The notes: generated by a model from the letters alone, not told the origin. A DNA stretch of 64,000 bases from an uncultured Eggerthella sp. (GCA_900553605.1 USDX01000007.1:20415-84414), one strand, 5' to 3'. Positions 33,585 to 42,774 are shown, numbered from the stretch's first letter. Translations and numbers: made by a program.

Positions 33585-35675
33585 ATGGCCCACGTTTCTG
33601 AAATCTACGGATCGATGGTGTTCAACGAGCACGTCATGAAGGAACGCCTTCCCTCCGCAACCTACAAGAGCCTTACCAAGACCATTAAGGAAGGTAAGCC
33701 TCTCGACATCGAAGTTGCGAATGTCGTTGCTCACGCCATGAAGGAATGGGCTATCGAGCACGGTGCTACCCATTACACGCATTGGTTCCAGCCCCTTTCA
33801 GGCATCACCTCTGAAAAGCATGACAGCTTCCTGAACCCCGTAGGCGACGGCACCGCAATCATGACCTTCAGCGGCAAGGAGCTTATCCAGGGCGAGCCCG
33901 ATGCGTCGAGTTTCCCCTCTGGCGGTTTGCGTGCCACGTTCGAGGCTCGCGGCTACACTGCATGGGATCCTACCAGCTTTGCATTCATCAAGGATGAAGT
34001 GCTGTGTATCCCTACCGCATTCTGCTCCTACACCGGTGAAGCACTCGACAAGAAAACCCCGCTTCTCCGTTCTATGAGCGTTGTTAACGAACAGGCTCAG
34101 CGCGTTTTGAAGTTCTTTGGCGAAGACGGCCATCGCGTGGTTTCCACGGTTGGTGCAGAGCAGGAGTACTTCCTGATTTCCGAGAAGGATTACGTAAAGC
34201 GCCAAGACCTCGTCATGACGGGCCGCACCCTGTTCGGCGCCGCTCCGCTTAAGGGGCAGGAGCTCGAAGAGCATTACTTCGGCGCCATCCGTCCTACCGT
34301 CAACGAGTTCATGAAGGAAGTCGATGACGACCTGTGGGCACTGGGTGTTTCCGCAAAAACCAAACACAACGAGGTTGCTCCTGCTCAGCATGAGCTTGCC
34401 CCGCTGTTCACCAACTCGAATCGCGCAATCGACGAAAACCTGCTCACCATGGAAAAGATGCGTCTCGATGCATCCCATCATGGCCTGGTTTGCCTGCAGC
34501 ACGAAAAGCCATTCGAGGGCATCAACGGTTCTGGTAAGCACAACAACTGGTCGCTTTCCTACGACAAGGTTAACCTGCTTGATCCCGGCGACGACCCGAT
34601 GGACAACCTGCGCTTCCTCGTGTTCCTTGCTTGCGTAATCGAATCTGTTGATGAATATCAGGAGCTGCTGCGCATGTCGGTTGCCTCTGCTGGCAACGAT
34701 CATCGCCTGGGTGCAAACGAGGCACCTCCGGCTATCATCTCTATCTTCTTGGGCAGCGAGCTGGGCGCTATCGTAGATGCCCTTATCTCTGGCGACGAAT
34801 ACCATTCCGCCGATGCTATCGCAATGGATTTGGGCGTTGCTGTTCTTCCGAAGTTCATGAAGGACAACACCGACCGCAACCGTACCAGCCCCTTCGCGTT
34901 CACGGGCAACAAGTTCGAGTTCCGCATGCCTGGTTCTTCGGTAAACCTTTCCGACTGCAACATGATCCTGAACACCGCAATGGCAAAGAGCCTGAAGGGC
35001 TTCGCCGATGCGCTTGAAGGTGCCGAAGGCGCCGACTTCGAAAAGAAGGCCATCGCTTACATTAAGAAGACGCTCACCGATCACCAGCGCATCATCTTCA
35101 ACGGCAATGGCTATTCCGAGGAATGGGAAAAGGAAGCCGAGAAGCGCGGCCTTGCAAACCATCGCAACACTGCAGAGGCTCTGCCTTGCTTCGTAGACCA
35201 GAAGTCGCTCGATCTGTTTGACGAGTTCAACGTTCTTACCGAGCCTGAGGTACGTAGCCGTTACGAGGTGAAGCTCGACAAGTACAACAAGCTTCTGAAC
35301 ATCGAGGCACGCACCATGATCCGCATGGTTCGCCGTACGTACCTGCCCGCCATCACCGACTACATGGCAGACCTGGCAAGCAACATCACTACGGTAAAGG
35401 CTGCTATCTCTGGCGCTGATATGACTGAGACCGAAAGCGTTCTTGAGGTCATCATCGCTGGTGCTGATAAGGCCGCAAAGGCAACGCGTGAACTCATCAA
35501 GGTTCACAATGCAGCCGAGGCAATCGAGGCGCCGCAGGAGCAGGCTAACGCTTACGCCAACGAGGTAATTCCCGCCATGGATGCCCTTCGTGCCGAGATT
35601 GATGCTCTTGAATGTGTGGTAGAGCGCGATTACTGGCCCGTTCCCACCTATAACGACATCCTTTTCTACGCGTAA
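33585..35675 (+). CDS. glnN: Glutamine synthetase type III
   Basis: Makes glutamine from glutamate, ammonia and ATP: the entry of nitrogen into metabolism. At 696 residues it is of the large GSIII class (dodecameric), not the ~450-residue GSI. It has the N-terminal GSIII-specific part with THWFQPLSG and the HDSFL segment, catalytic EQEYFLI (metal-binding Glu), KHNEVAPAQHELAP, NGSGKHNNWS (ATP/glutamate loop), ANEAPPAI and FEFRMPGSS. A clean AAAAGGAG ribosome site precedes the ATG. Monocistronic, with a terminator inside a 30-bp inverted repeat. No glnB or glnK is nearby. Confidence 0.97.
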   Translation: MAHVSEIYGSMVFNEHVMKERLPSATYKSLTKTIKEGKPLDIEVANVVAHAMKEWAIEHGATHYTHWFQPLSGITSEKHDSFLNPVGDGTAIMTFSGKELIQGEPDASSFPSGGLRATFEARGYTAWDPTSFAFIKDEVLCIPTAFCSYTGEALDKKTPLLRSMSVVNEQAQRVLKFFGEDGHRVVSTVGAEQEYFLISEKDYVKRQDLVMTGRTLFGAAPLKGQELEEHYFGAIRPTVNEFMKEVDDDLWALGVSAKTKHNEVAPAQHELAPLFTNSNRAIDENLLTMEKMRLDASHHGLVCLQHEKPFEGINGSGKHNNWSLSYDKVNLLDPGDDPMDNLRFLVFLACVIESVDEYQELLRMSVASAGNDHRLGANEAPPAIISIFLGSELGAIVDALISGDEYHSADAIAMDLGVAVLPKFMKDNTDRNRTSPFAFTGNKFEFRMPGSSVNLSDCNMILNTAMAKSLKGFADALEGAEGADFEKKAIAYIKKTLTDHQRIIFNGNGYSEEWEKEAEKRGLANHRNTAEALPCFVDQKSLDLFDEFNVLTEPEVRSRYEVKLDKYNKLLNIEARTMIRMVRRTYLPAITDYMADLASNITTVKAAISGADMTETESVLEVIIAGADKAAKATRELIKVHNAAEAIEAPQEQANAYANEVIPAMDALRAEIDALECVVERDYWPVPTYNDILFYA

Positions 35676-35684
35676 CGCCAAACC

Positions 35685-35814
35685 GGGAATATAGGGACAG
35701 GTCCCATTTTCCCACTTTGCGAAGAGAGCTCCGCTTGCTAAGTATCACGCAAGCGGAGCTTTTTCTTTGTGCGCTATGCCGAACTGGGAAAATGGGACCT
35801 GTCCCTATATTCCC
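35685..35814. repeat. 30-bp perfect inverted repeat enclosing a terminator
   Basis: Arms 35685-35714 and 35785-35814 are exact reverse complements. Each contains the self-complementary core GGGACAGGTCCC or GGGACCTGTCCC. The left arm starts 10 bp past the glnN stop; the terminator is in the middle. It looks like a REP/palindromic unit pair. Confidence 0.92.
35727..35765 (+). terminator. Terminator of glnN
   Basis: 11-bp perfect stem (35727-35737 with 35750-35760) followed by TTTTC TTT. Confidence 0.93.
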
Positions 35815-35991
35815 AGGGAGTAGAGCGGCTTAGGCTTTTGTAGTCGTCAGTTGCGGAGCGTTACCAACTTGCAACGATCTTTCCCGATAATTGACATGTG
35901 CGGAGAATCTTTCGTGGAGTGCTGTTCGGACTTGCCATGGCTGGCTAAGATGGGGAGCGAAACGGTTCCCGACAACGAAGGGTCTAAAAGC

Positions 35992-36840
35992 ATGGCAAGC
36001 GAAAAGGCGCCTGGCAAGCAGTTGGCCAAATCAACGGAGCAGTATCAGCTGTTCGAGCAGGCAAGCAGGCCGCTATTTAAGAAATACGAGGCTGCTATTC
36101 GCGAAATGCGCACGCGTTTCGAGATTCTTGATGCCGATCTGGAGTATCGCTTAAGCCGCAACCCGATCCATCACATTGAATCGCGTATCAAGGCACCCAA
36201 AAGCGTGTATGACAAACTGTATCGTTACGGTGTTCCGGTAACGCTGAAATCCATGGAGGAAAACATCCTGGACATTGCGGGCATGCGTGTAATCGTTTCC
36301 TATATCGACGATGTGAGCGCCTTGCTGAAGGTTCTTTCCCTGCAGGACGATTTGCAGATCGTGAAGGTGAAGGACTACATCACGCACCCTAAGCCAAACG
36401 GATACCGCAGCCTTCATATCATCGTGAAGGTGCCTGTTTATTTCCTTGATCGGAAACAGTATGTGCCTGTTGAAATCCAGCTGCGCACGATAGCAATGGA
36501 CTTTTGGGCATCGCTTGAGCATACGTTGAAGTACAAGCAGGATGCCAAGGTTGAAGGCATCGACATGTTCGACGAGCTGAAAGATTGCTCCGATATCATC
36601 CAAGACGTCGAGCGTCGCATGCAGATTCTGATGCATGCCGTGCAGACGTCCGACGTCGAAGAGGCTGCCAGCAGGCGTCGCGCTCAGATCGAGGAGCAAG
36701 AAAAGGTTGTTGCTGGCGTTGCCGATGCGGCGTCGGGAAAGCCTGAGCGCGCTATATCCTCCAGCACCAAAATGGTAACCGAGGCCGCGGTGCAGCGATC
36801 GATTTCCGATGCCGCCGCCGTTCGCGAGAAAACCGAGTAG
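35992..36840 (+). CDS. Small alarmone synthetase (RelA/SpoT synthetase domain)
   Basis: A 282-residue GTP pyrophosphokinase that makes (p)ppGpp, the stringent-response signal, from GTP or GDP and ATP. Only the synthetase domain is present (~20-215), without HD hydrolase, TGS or ACT. Markers are NPIHHIESRIKAPKSVYDKL, IAGMRVIVSYIDDV, HPKPNGYRSLHII and VEIQLRTIAMDFWASLEH. The C-terminal ~55 residues are a charged Ala/Glu-rich helical tail. This layout is that of SasB/RelQ- or SasA/RelP-type enzymes. I chose the ATG at 35992 (MASEKAPGK) after GAAGGG; the frame extends upstream to 35851 without family similarity. Confidence 0.9.
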   Translation: MASEKAPGKQLAKSTEQYQLFEQASRPLFKKYEAAIREMRTRFEILDADLEYRLSRNPIHHIESRIKAPKSVYDKLYRYGVPVTLKSMEENILDIAGMRVIVSYIDDVSALLKVLSLQDDLQIVKVKDYITHPKPNGYRSLHIIVKVPVYFLDRKQYVPVEIQLRTIAMDFWASLEHTLKYKQDAKVEGIDMFDELKDCSDIIQDVERRMQILMHAVQTSDVEEAASRRRAQIEEQEKVVAGVADAASGKPERAISSSTKMVTEAAVQRSISDAAAVREKTE

Positions 36841-37248
36841 CGCACAGGCTGGAATGTTGCTTTGCTGGGGGCATGGCGTATATGCTTGCCCTGCAGGTTT
36901 GGGCTGTCTGCCAGGGTCGGGCCCTGTCAGCCATTGGGAATGCTGTCCTCGCAGATTCAGGTGCTGCCGCCTGCCTTCGCTGCAGGGGTGCTCGCACTAA
37001 TCCGCAAAGTTGGGCTCCTGCAGATTGGATTGACGTGGGAGGTTGCAAAGGTTGCAACCTCGGGAGGCATCGACTCTTCAGAAATCCCCTACCTTTTACG
37101 GAGTAGAAGGCTCCAGTTGCTGCCTTTTTGTGCTGAACTACATCACTCTACTTAGTTGGAGTAGAATAGAAAACCGAAAAAGTTCCCAGCGGGGCGTGCT
37201 TACGCGTCCTGGGCTTTGGGGGGAAGAAGAACCGCGAAAGGAAGAATA
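36841..37248. other. Intergenic leader region of ilvE
   Basis: About 400 bp without a gene. It contains a perfect 10-bp hairpin (37039-37048 with 37052-37061, loop AGG) and several Cys/Trp/Leu-poor short frames. I looked for a T-box antiterminator and did not find one. Confidence 0.45.
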
Positions 37249-38172
37249 ATGGCTGACGTGCAACCTGTTAAGTACATCTGGAAGAACGGCGAAATGGTGC
37301 CGTGGGAGCAGGCAACGACGCACGTTCTGACCCATGCCCTTCATTACGGTTCCGGCGTTTTCGAGGGCATCCGCTGCTACCACAACGAAGAAACCGACGA
37401 AACGGTTATCTTCCGCCTTCGCGACCATATGGAGCGCCTGCAGCGCAGTTCCAAGATTGCCATGATGGATCTTCCTTACAGCGTAGATGAGCTGTGTGAA
37501 GCAACCGTTGAGCTTATCAAGAAGAACGAACTGACGTCCTGTTACATTCGTCCTCTTGCCTACTATGGCTATGGCCAGATGGGCGTAGACCCCACGGGTG
37601 CTCCGGTAGACGTCATCATCGCGGTATGGCCTTGGGGCGCATACATGGGCGAAGATGCCCTTAAGAACGGTATTCCCGTCGGTGTTTCTTCCTGGCGTCA
37701 GCGTTCCTTCAATGCAATTCCTCCTGCCGTTAAGTCCTCCGCTTCCTACATGAACTCCATCCTGGCAAAGCTCGAGGCAAAGAACCATGGTTATGCGGAG
37801 GCCGTTATGCTCAACGAGCAGGGCTATGTTTGCGAAGGCACGGGTGAAAACCTCTTCACCGTTCGCAACGGCATCCTCTCTACGCCTCCGCTGTCCGATG
37901 GCCTGCTTGAGGGCATCACTCGTGACACCATTTTGCATATCGCTTCCGACATGGATATTCTCGCTATCGAGGAATCCCTTACGCGCTCTGATCTGTACAT
38001 CGCCGACGAGATGTTTATGTGCGGTTCTGCTGCCGAACTCACGCCTGTCCGCAGCGTAGATGACCGCGAAATCGGTCCTATGGGCCCCATTACGAAGAAG
38101 CTGCAGGAGCGCTATTTCGAGGTTGCCTATGGTAAGGCACCGGAATACGAAGAGTGGATCACTCGCTTCTAA
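37249..38172 (+). CDS. ilvE: Branched-chain amino acid aminotransferase
   Basis: PLP-dependent class IV aminotransferase that interconverts leucine, isoleucine and valine with their 2-oxo acids using glutamate. The 307 residues show VKYIWKNGEMVPWEQA, the GSGVFEGIRCY block (~36-46), YIRPLAYYGYG, the PLP Lys in AVKSSASYMN, YAEAVMLNEQGYVCEGTGEN (~183-202) and the C-terminal CGSAAELTPV. The ATG at 37249 follows AAAGGAAG; an earlier in-frame ATG at 37216 has none. The VxxGTGEN and length fit IlvE rather than D-amino-acid transaminase or aminodeoxychorismate lyase. Monocistronic, with a strong terminator. Confidence 0.95.
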   Translation: MADVQPVKYIWKNGEMVPWEQATTHVLTHALHYGSGVFEGIRCYHNEETDETVIFRLRDHMERLQRSSKIAMMDLPYSVDELCEATVELIKKNELTSCYIRPLAYYGYGQMGVDPTGAPVDVIIAVWPWGAYMGEDALKNGIPVGVSSWRQRSFNAIPPAVKSSASYMNSILAKLEAKNHGYAEAVMLNEQGYVCEGTGENLFTVRNGILSTPPLSDGLLEGITRDTILHIASDMDILAIEESLTRSDLYIADEMFMCGSAAELTPVRSVDDREIGPMGPITKKLQERYFEVAYGKAPEYEEWITRF

Positions 38173-38200
38173 TTGAATTGCGTTACCAGTGCGCTTTCTT

Positions 38201-38251
38201 CAAGCCGCATCCCCCTTTTGCCGTAAGGCATAGGGGTGCGGCTTGTTTTTT
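38201..38251 (+). terminator. Terminator of ilvE
   Basis: Long stem CAAGCCGCATCCCC (38201-38214) with GGGGTGCGGCTTG (38233-38245) and then six T. Confidence 0.93.
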
Positions 38252-38325
38252 CAGGGGACAACATGCGCGCTGCCTGTAAAGGCAACGTATCAGGGGAATC
38301 ATCAACGGTGAAAGGGGTATGGGAT

Positions 38326-38670
38326 ATGCCGGAGCTTAGAACGAGAGAAGTGGAAGATCTGCTTGAGGTCTTTGCGGGCTTAACCCGTCCTGATGATGTA
38401 TTTGCCCTGCTGGAAGATTTGTTCACCGTTCGCGAGATCAAAGATACCTCGCAGCGTTTGGATGTGGCGCGTATGTTGCGCAAGGGCAGCTCATACGCTG
38501 TTATCGAAAAGGCAACCGGCGCCTCTGCGACAACCATCGCCCGTGTATCAAAGGCATTGAACTACGGTGCGGGCGGATATGGTTTGGCATTTGAGGTGCT
38601 TGATGCCAAAGAGGCTGAAAAAGAGGAAGCCGCTGAACCGGAAAACCCCGCAACCGCAGGCGAAAACTAA
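38326..38670 (+). CDS. TrpR-like regulator, YerC/YecD family
   Basis: A 114-residue all-helical DNA-binding protein of the TrpR superfamily. MPELRTREVEDLLEVFAGL begins the family domain; a helix-turn-helix with GSSYAVIEKATGASATTIAR lies at ~62-85, and RVSKALNYGAGGY ends the domain (~94). The last ~20 residues are Glu/Ala-rich and disordered. The YerC/YecD group lacks a known tryptophan-binding role. I chose the ATG at 38326 with AAAGGGG upstream; in-frame starts at 38308 (GTG) and earlier are possible. The EIIC-like permease is 74 bp downstream across a hairpin, so the regulator may control it. Confidence 0.87.
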   Translation: MPELRTREVEDLLEVFAGLTRPDDVFALLEDLFTVREIKDTSQRLDVARMLRKGSSYAVIEKATGASATTIARVSKALNYGAGGYGLAFEVLDAKEAEKEEAAEPENPATAGEN

Positions 38671-38698
38671 AAGGACGGCAACAGCTATGTTGCCCTGC

Positions 38699-38724
38699 GA
38701 AGCCGCCAAAGCGCGGCTTCTTTA
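38699..38724 (+). terminator. Hairpin between the TrpR-like and EIIC-like genes
   Basis: GAAGCCGC / GCGGCTTC 8-bp stem, loop of six, then TTTA. Probably a partial terminator. Confidence 0.65.
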
Positions 38725-38744
38725 CTGAAAGGAACAAAGAGCCA

Positions 38745-39830
38745 ATGAGTTCGTTCGCAGCGTTCTGCAAACGTAAGGATATCGAGATTTCTGTTCAGCG
38801 TTATCTGATTGACGCTCTGGGTGCCATGGCGCAAGGCCTGTTTGCCTCGCTGCTCATGGGTACCATTCTTTCAACCATTGGCCAGCAGGCTGGAATCGAC
38901 GTATTGGTGCAGGTAGGCGATTTTGCCAAAAGCGCCGCCGGTCCTGCCATGGCCGTATCCATCGGTTTTGCGCTGAAGGCGCCATCGCTGGTGTTGTTTT
39001 CCCTGGTGGCAGTTGGCTACGCGGCAAACAGCCTGGGCGGTGCGGGCGGCCCATTGGCAGTGCTCGTGGTTGCCATCGTAGCTTCTGAATGCGGCAAGCT
39101 GGTTGCCAACGAAACGAAGATAGACATTCTGGTTACTCCTTCGGTCACCATCCTGGTGGGATGTTTGCTTTCCATGGCATGCGCGCCTTCCATCGGCGCG
39201 GGTGCTACTGCGGTAGGCTCGCTTATCATGTGGGCTACGGAGCTTCAGCCATTCTTCATGGGCATCCTGGTGTCGGCTTTGGTGGGCATTGCCCTTACGC
39301 TGCCAATCTCCTCGGCGGCTATCTGCGCGGCATTGAGCCTCACCGGTTTGGCGGGAGGCGCTGCGGTTGCCGGCTGCTGCGCTCAGATGGTTGGCTTCGC
39401 GGTAATGAGCTTCAAGGAAAATCGCTGGGGCGGTTTGATTTCGCAAGGTCTGGGAACGTCGATGCTGCAGATGGGCAATATCGTGCGTAACCCACGCATC
39501 TGGATTCCTCCCACGTTGGCCTCCATGATCACTGGCCCTATTGCTACCTGTATTTTCCAGCTCAAGATGAACGGTCCTGCCATTTCGTCGGGCATGGGCA
39601 CTTGTGGTCTGGTTGGTCCTATTGGTGTGTACACGGGCTGGGTTGCCGATATGGCATCGGGTGCAATGACGGCCATTACCGCTATGGATTGGGCAGGTCT
39701 GGTGCTTATCTGTTTCGTGCTTCCTGCGGTATTAACCTACGCATTCGGTCTTGTTTTGCGTAAGATTGGCTGGATCAAGGAAGGCGACCTTACGCTTGAA
39801 TCTGCTGACGATATGGTGAAAGCCGAATAA
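38745..39830 (+). CDS. PTS_EIIC_2-type membrane protein
   Basis: A 361-residue polytopic membrane protein, about ten helices, matching the PTS_EIIC_2 family (EIIC-like permeases without fused EIIA or EIIB). Typical stretches are RYLIDALGAMAQGLFASLLM at the N-terminus, GTILSTIGQ, the glycine-rich VGYAANSLGGAGGPLAVL and GLGTSMLQMGNIVRNPRIW towards the end. No phosphorylation domain is encoded beside it, so classical PTS function is uncertain; members of this family may transport thiols or other small molecules. A TrpR-like regulator precedes it and a solute-binding lipoprotein follows 40 bp later. Confidence 0.85.
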   Translation: MSSFAAFCKRKDIEISVQRYLIDALGAMAQGLFASLLMGTILSTIGQQAGIDVLVQVGDFAKSAAGPAMAVSIGFALKAPSLVLFSLVAVGYAANSLGGAGGPLAVLVVAIVASECGKLVANETKIDILVTPSVTILVGCLLSMACAPSIGAGATAVGSLIMWATELQPFFMGILVSALVGIALTLPISSAAICAALSLTGLAGGAAVAGCCAQMVGFAVMSFKENRWGGLISQGLGTSMLQMGNIVRNPRIWIPPTLASMITGPIATCIFQLKMNGPAISSGMGTCGLVGPIGVYTGWVADMASGAMTAITAMDWAGLVLICFVLPAVLTYAFGLVLRKIGWIKEGDLTLESADDMVKAE

Positions 39831-39870
39831 AAGGCGGGGCTTCTTAGTTGTTTTTCACTGAAGGGAGGGA

Positions 39871-40638
39871 ATGAACATGGGAAAACGGTTCGCAGCTGTT
39901 TTGGTGGCGCTCTGTGTGGCGTTGGCCTCCCTATGCCTTTCGGGCTGCGCAGAAAAAGACAGCAAACCCAGCTACCAGCTGGTAACCGAAGGCAAGCTCA
40001 CCGTTGCCATGGCGCCCAATTTCCCTCCATTTGACTCTCTGGATGGCGAGGCTCCTACGGGCTTCGATGCGAGCGTCGCCCGTGAAATCGCGAATCGTTT
40101 GGGGCTTCAGCTTGAAATCAAAGCAGTTTCTTTCGATGAACTGGTGCAGGGCGTGCACGATGGCACCTATGATGTTGCCATTTCGGCGCTCTCTATCAAT
40201 CCCAGTCGATCGGAATTGGTCGATTTCTCATCTCCGTATTACCTGGTAGACCAAGTGATTGCGGCCAAGAAGGGCGTGTATGAGAAGGTGTCCGAGCTGA
40301 AAGGCAAGCAAGTTGCCGCCGAGGCTGGGACCACAGGGTACGACTATGCCTTGGCGAATGTTACGGAAAATGTTGTTGCCTACAAAACGGCAGCTGAATG
40401 TTTCGCTGCGCTGGAGGCAGGGCAGGTTGCCGCTGTGGTAACCGACGAGCCCGCTGCAACATATCTTTTGAGCAACGCCTATCCCAATTGCGTCATCTTA
40501 GAAACGGTGGCGACGTGCGAAAAATACGCCGTTGCCGTGAACAAGGACAATCGAGCTTTGACGGATGCCATCAATGATGCCCTCAGCCAGATGGATAAAG
40601 ACGGAACTTTGGCGGCGCTTCAGGATCAGGTTGGGTAG
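39871..40638 (+). CDS. Solute-binding lipoprotein (amino-acid type, SBP family 3)
   Basis: A 255-residue extracytoplasmic receptor. The signal peptide ends in a lipobox (LCLSGC, Cys26), so it is lipid-anchored. The mature part is a family 3 binding protein: GKLTVAMAPNFPPFDSLD, GFDASVAREIANRLGLQL, the DVAISALSINPSR block and YDYALANVTENVVAYKT. It begins 40 bp after the EIIC-like gene with a GAAGGGAGG ribosome site. No ABC permease or ATPase is adjacent, so it is either an orphan receptor serving a distant importer or a partner of the EIIC-like protein. Ligand unknown; polar amino acids are usual for the family. Confidence 0.88.
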   Translation: MNMGKRFAAVLVALCVALASLCLSGCAEKDSKPSYQLVTEGKLTVAMAPNFPPFDSLDGEAPTGFDASVAREIANRLGLQLEIKAVSFDELVQGVHDGTYDVAISALSINPSRSELVDFSSPYYLVDQVIAAKKGVYEKVSELKGKQVAAEAGTTGYDYALANVTENVVAYKTAAECFAALEAGQVAAVVTDEPAATYLLSNAYPNCVILETVATCEKYAVAVNKDNRALTDAINDALSQMDKDGTLAALQDQVG

Positions 40639-40794
40639 ATTTTTCGCGCTATCTCCGAGCGTTTCTTCGGGTGTGCTCTTTGTCCCAGGTGAGGGGCGCT
40701 CGGTTCGTTGTTGGCGGCAGGAGTCAAGCAGGTGTGTACCTTTCCCAAGTGGAGAGCACACGGGCGCGTAGCTGGATTCGATAGCCCCTAGAAG

Positions 40795-41238
40795 CTACTT
40801 GTGGTAGGGCTCGTGGCGAATGATTTTGAATGCCCGATAAATCTGTTCGAGCAGAACAACGCGAGCAAGGTTGTGGGGTAGGGTTATAGGCCCAAAGCTG
40901 ATGCGCTCTGTGGCGCGCTGCTTCACTTCTTTTGTCACGCCATCGCTTCCGCCGATGATAAAGGAAATATGCGAATCGCTGTTGAGTGCATAATTGTCAA
41001 TTTTTTGCGCCAGGCCTTCGCTGGAAGTTTCTTTTCCGCGAATGTCCATCAAGATAATGGGACCGCGTTCTGGCAATGCGGAAAGTAAAGCTGCGGCCTC
41101 CTTTTCTACATTGGAGTCGGGGAGTTCCCGCACTTCGATTTTTGCATATCCGCCAAGGCGTTTCAGGTATTCTGCGACGGCGTCTTTCCAGAACTGCTCT
41201 TTGAGCTTGCCCACGGCAAATATGGTTATACGAAGCAT
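40795..41238 (-). CDS. rlmH: 23S rRNA (pseudouridine1915-N3)-methyltransferase
   Basis: A 147-residue SPOUT methyltransferase that methylates pseudouridine 1915 in helix 69 of 23S rRNA at the subunit interface. It starts MLRITIFAVGKLKEQFWKDA, and shows LMDIRGKETSSEGLA, the SAM-binding knot FIIGGSDGVTKEV (~101-113) and the C-terminal LPHNLARVVLLEQIYRA with HEPYHK, which is near invariant. I chose the ATG at 41238, giving the usual family length; the frame extends upstream by 39 codons without similarity. Divergent from lysA. Confidence 0.95.
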   Translation of the reverse strand: MLRITIFAVGKLKEQFWKDAVAEYLKRLGGYAKIEVRELPDSNVEKEAAALLSALPERGPIILMDIRGKETSSEGLAQKIDNYALNSDSHISFIIGGSDGVTKEVKQRATERISFGPITLPHNLARVVLLEQIYRAFKIIRHEPYHK

Positions 41239-41372
41239 GGTGGCCCCCAATCGCGCTGGCGTTACCAGCTTGAAAAGAAACATTGGTACAGTAGTCATTC
41301 GCACGGTATTATATCGGTCGAACAAGAAGCGCGCATGCGCATACCCACACAACACCTAAGGAAGCAGGCGTT

Positions 41373-42731
41373 ATGTCACTCCCCGTATCTGACCTGAACA
41401 AAAAGGCTGACGGCCTTACCACCATGGAATTGGGCAAGGTTCTGCCCCTTACTGCCGAAGTGAAAGACGATCATCTTTTCATCGGCGGCTGCGATATGGT
41501 GGAAATTGCCAAGGAATTCGGCACCGCACTGTACGTGTTTGACCAGGCCGATCTTGAGGCGCGCATGGATGAATACGTGCAGTCTTTCAAGAAGTACTAC
41601 GGCGACCGCGCCGAAGTCGCTTATGCTTCCAAGGCATTCCAGAACAAAGCCATCGTGCAGCTCGCCAACGAGCACGGCATGTGCCTGGATGTTTCTGGCG
41701 GCGGCGAACTCGCCTGCGCGCTTGCTGCGGGTTTTCCTGCCAAGCGCGTAGTGGTTCATGGCAACAACAAAACCCCCCAAGAACTGCGTGAAGCCATCGA
41801 GGCTGGTGTGGGATGCATTGTTGTCGACTCCCGCATTGAATTGGGCCGTATTTCCGCTATCGCCCAAGAGCTGGGCGTTACGCAGGATATCTACATGCGC
41901 ATTACTCCTGGTGTGGAAGCCGATACGCATGAATTCATCCGCACGGGTTGCGAGGATTCCAAGTTCGGCTTTACCATGCGCGAGGATTTCGCCTTCAAAT
42001 GCGTGAAGGATGTTTTGGAGACGCCGGGTGTTCGTCTTACTGGCCTGCATTGCCATATTGGCTCTCAGATTTTTGCCCTGCATTCGTTCCGCGAAGCCAT
42101 CGATGTCATGATCCAGTTCATCAAGCGCATCAACGAAGAATACGATTACGAAATCGAAGGCCTCGATCTGGGCGGTGGCCTGGGTATCGCTTACGTAAAA
42201 GAGGAAGAGCCTCCCACGATTGAATCGTTTGCGAAGCTTACCTGCACTGCAGTGAAAGAGCTGTGCGCTGAGTATGGTGTGAAGGAGCCTCGCATCGCGG
42301 TCGAGCCGGGTCGCTCCATTGCGGCAACGCCGGGCGTGACGCTCTATACCGTGGGAATCCTGAAGACACTGCCGGGCATTCGTAATATCGTCGCTATCGA
42401 CGGCGGCATGTCCGACAACATTCGTACCGCTCTTTATGGTGCGGAGTACGAGTCTGTTATTGCCAACAAAGCCAACCAGCCACGTACGAAAGTGGTAACG
42501 CTGGTGGGCAAGCATTGCGAATCGGGCGATGCAGTTGCTGCCGATGCTTCAATTCAGAATCCCGACCTGGGCGATATCGTATGCATGTTCGGCACGGGTG
42601 CGTACTGCCATTCCATGAGCAGTCGCTACAACGGCCAGCCTAGGCCCGGCATTGTGTTCGTCAAGGATGGCAAGGCTCGCTTGGTAACTCGTCGTGAAAC
42701 CTATGCCGATTTGATGAGCTGCGATCTGTAA
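41373..42731 (+). CDS. lysA: Diaminopimelate decarboxylase
   Basis: PLP enzyme that converts meso-diaminopimelate to L-lysine, the last lysine step. The 452 residues fit the alanine-racemase-fold III decarboxylases: PLP Lys in VAYASKAFQNKAI (~85-97), MCLDVSGGGEL, HGNNKT, the HCHIGSQIF block (~226-234), LDLGGGLGIAY, AVEPGRSIAA (~309-318), the CESGD motif that includes the active-site Cys, and the C-terminal GAYC. Upstream is the divergent rlmH; hom follows 240 bp later after a long-stem terminator. With hom it handles the two branches of aspartate-family synthesis. Confidence 0.97.
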   Translation: MSLPVSDLNKKADGLTTMELGKVLPLTAEVKDDHLFIGGCDMVEIAKEFGTALYVFDQADLEARMDEYVQSFKKYYGDRAEVAYASKAFQNKAIVQLANEHGMCLDVSGGGELACALAAGFPAKRVVVHGNNKTPQELREAIEAGVGCIVVDSRIELGRISAIAQELGVTQDIYMRITPGVEADTHEFIRTGCEDSKFGFTMREDFAFKCVKDVLETPGVRLTGLHCHIGSQIFALHSFREAIDVMIQFIKRINEEYDYEIEGLDLGGGLGIAYVKEEEPPTIESFAKLTCTAVKELCAEYGVKEPRIAVEPGRSIAATPGVTLYTVGILKTLPGIRNIVAIDGGMSDNIRTALYGAEYESVIANKANQPRTKVVTLVGKHCESGDAVAADASIQNPDLGDIVCMFGTGAYCHSMSSRYNGQPRPGIVFVKDGKARLVTRRETYADLMSCDL

Positions 42732-42774
42732 GCTCTTCTTGTGCAGCCACCTGGTTGGGCTGCGATGATGATAT

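Noticed and set aside
33798..35681. 627-codon open frame antisense to glnN
   Set aside because: It mirrors a well-supported essential-type gene; the frame is kept open by codon bias on the other strand, has no ribosome site and no recognisable domain.
36841..37248. T-box or attenuator before ilvE
   Set aside because: No T-box antiterminator sequence and no leader peptide rich in Leu, Ile or Val; only one hairpin without a T run.
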